From: CAYQUO01 sp964420835 | GTDB taxonomy: Bacteria; Chloroflexota; Anaerolineae; Anaerolineales; Anaerolineaceae | Direction: 5' to 3' | DNA: 5,510 nucleotides | Assembly: GCA_964420835.1 (NCBI GenBank) | Contig: CAYQUO010000037.1 | Coordinates: 1-5,510 of the forward strand | In this document: positions 5,141-5,510 of the stretch, piece by piece | Position numbering within the stretch: position 1 is the stretch's first letter | How the letters are laid out: every line of letters starts with the position of its first letter | The notes under the pieces: generated by a model | The model's database searches: none | What the model saw: only the letters and a program-made list of their open reading frames with translations | What the model was told of the DNA's origin: nothing | Position numbers and translations under genes: made by a program

Positions 5141-5510
5141 TCAGCTGTGCGTGCGGAACAAGCTGGCCTGCTTGTCCCCCTGGATTTGTTTCATCTCGCT
5201 GGGCATATCGAATCGTGTGTGCGTCCCCAGGCCGAGCAGGATTTCAACGGCCCCGGCCGCACGCATGATTTGATAGACATCCAGGCCGTCTGTCGTCGTG
5301 CTCCTGCCAACAAAGTTCGACAGGTAGGTTTGAGATTTGGCCTGCACGCCGTTGCGCTCGCAAACCAGGTACGCAACCGATTCCGCCTCCAGCTCTTGTT
5401 GGGCGTGCGTCAGCCGGGGGCGCTGCGGGATGTTCAGCTTTTTGTCTGGCCCAAGGTGACCGAGTGTGAGGTGAGCCAGTTCGTGCGTCAGCGTCGTGAA
5501 TTGGGCCGGG
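5141..5510 (-). CDS. HExxH zinc metallopeptidase, ImmA/IrrE-like, C-terminal part (5' end outside window)
   Basis: The minus-strand frame is open from the window edge to the stop at 5143-5141, giving the last 122 residues of the protein. The sequence QFTTLTHELAHLTLGH contains HELAH (encoded at 5471-5485), the zinc-binding and catalytic HExxH motif. About 25 residues later QQELEAESVAYLVCERNG supplies Glu residues placed to be the third zinc ligand, an arrangement typical of gluzincin-type peptidases such as the ImmA/IrrE (DUF955) group. After this come SQTYLSNFVG, a helical AAGAVEILLGLG segment and a polar tail. In phages and integrative elements ImmA-like peptidases cleave repressors or act against host defences. 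Which applies here cannot be told without the N-terminal part. It converges on the replication operon, so it is a separate transcription unit. Confidence 0.8.
   Translation of the reverse strand, partial: PAQFTTLTHELAHLTLGHLGPDKKLNIPQRPRLTHAQQELEAESVAYLVCERNGVQAKSQTYLSNFVGRSTTTDGLDVYQIMRAAGAVEILLGLGTHTRFDMPSEMKQIQGDKQASLFRTHS

Overview
The window looks like part of an integrated mobile element (prophage, satellite or integrative plasmid-like island) in a high-GC beta-proteobacterium. My best guess is Burkholderiales, probably Comamonadaceae. This rests on the GC-rich codon use and on the gene set: an AlpA-type regulator, a Toprim/DUF3987 primase-helicase, and a Cys-rich accessory protein whose gene begins with 9-bp repeats. 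The taxonomy is inferred from resemblance and was not searched.

Layout, left to right. Positions 1-57 are the last 18 codons of a plus-strand gene, possibly the element's integrase, but the tail is too short to tell. Positions 58-198 are a leader that carries a 9-bp tandem duplication. Positions 199-771 encode an unrecognised 190-residue protein with a coiled-coil-like middle and a basic C-terminal half. Positions 750-830, across and beyond its stop codon, hold four copies of a roughly 20-bp iteron-like repeat and a 12-bp inverted repeat.

A compact plus-strand operon follows: AlpA-like DNA-binding protein (894-1142), an 81-residue hypothetical (1153-1398), the 815-residue primase-helicase (GTG start at 1395, end 3842), a Cys-rich probable zinc protein (3832-4542) and a 152-residue hypothetical (4595-5053). 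Spacing is tight: a 10-nt gap, a 4-nt overlap, an 11-nt overlap, then a 52-nt gap. This suggests one transcript and translational coupling. A convergent minus-strand gene at the right edge (5141 to beyond 5510) encodes the C-terminal part of an HExxH metallopeptidase.

As a working model, the AlpA-like protein is the switch (excision or transcription), the primase-helicase supplies element-specific replication, and the iterons just upstream of the AlpA gene are candidate binding sites for one of these or for the 190-residue protein. The most unusual structure is in the first codons of the Cys-rich gene. Four tandem 9-bp units face three reverse-complement units across a 19-nt loop, giving a long imperfect hairpin inside coding sequence.
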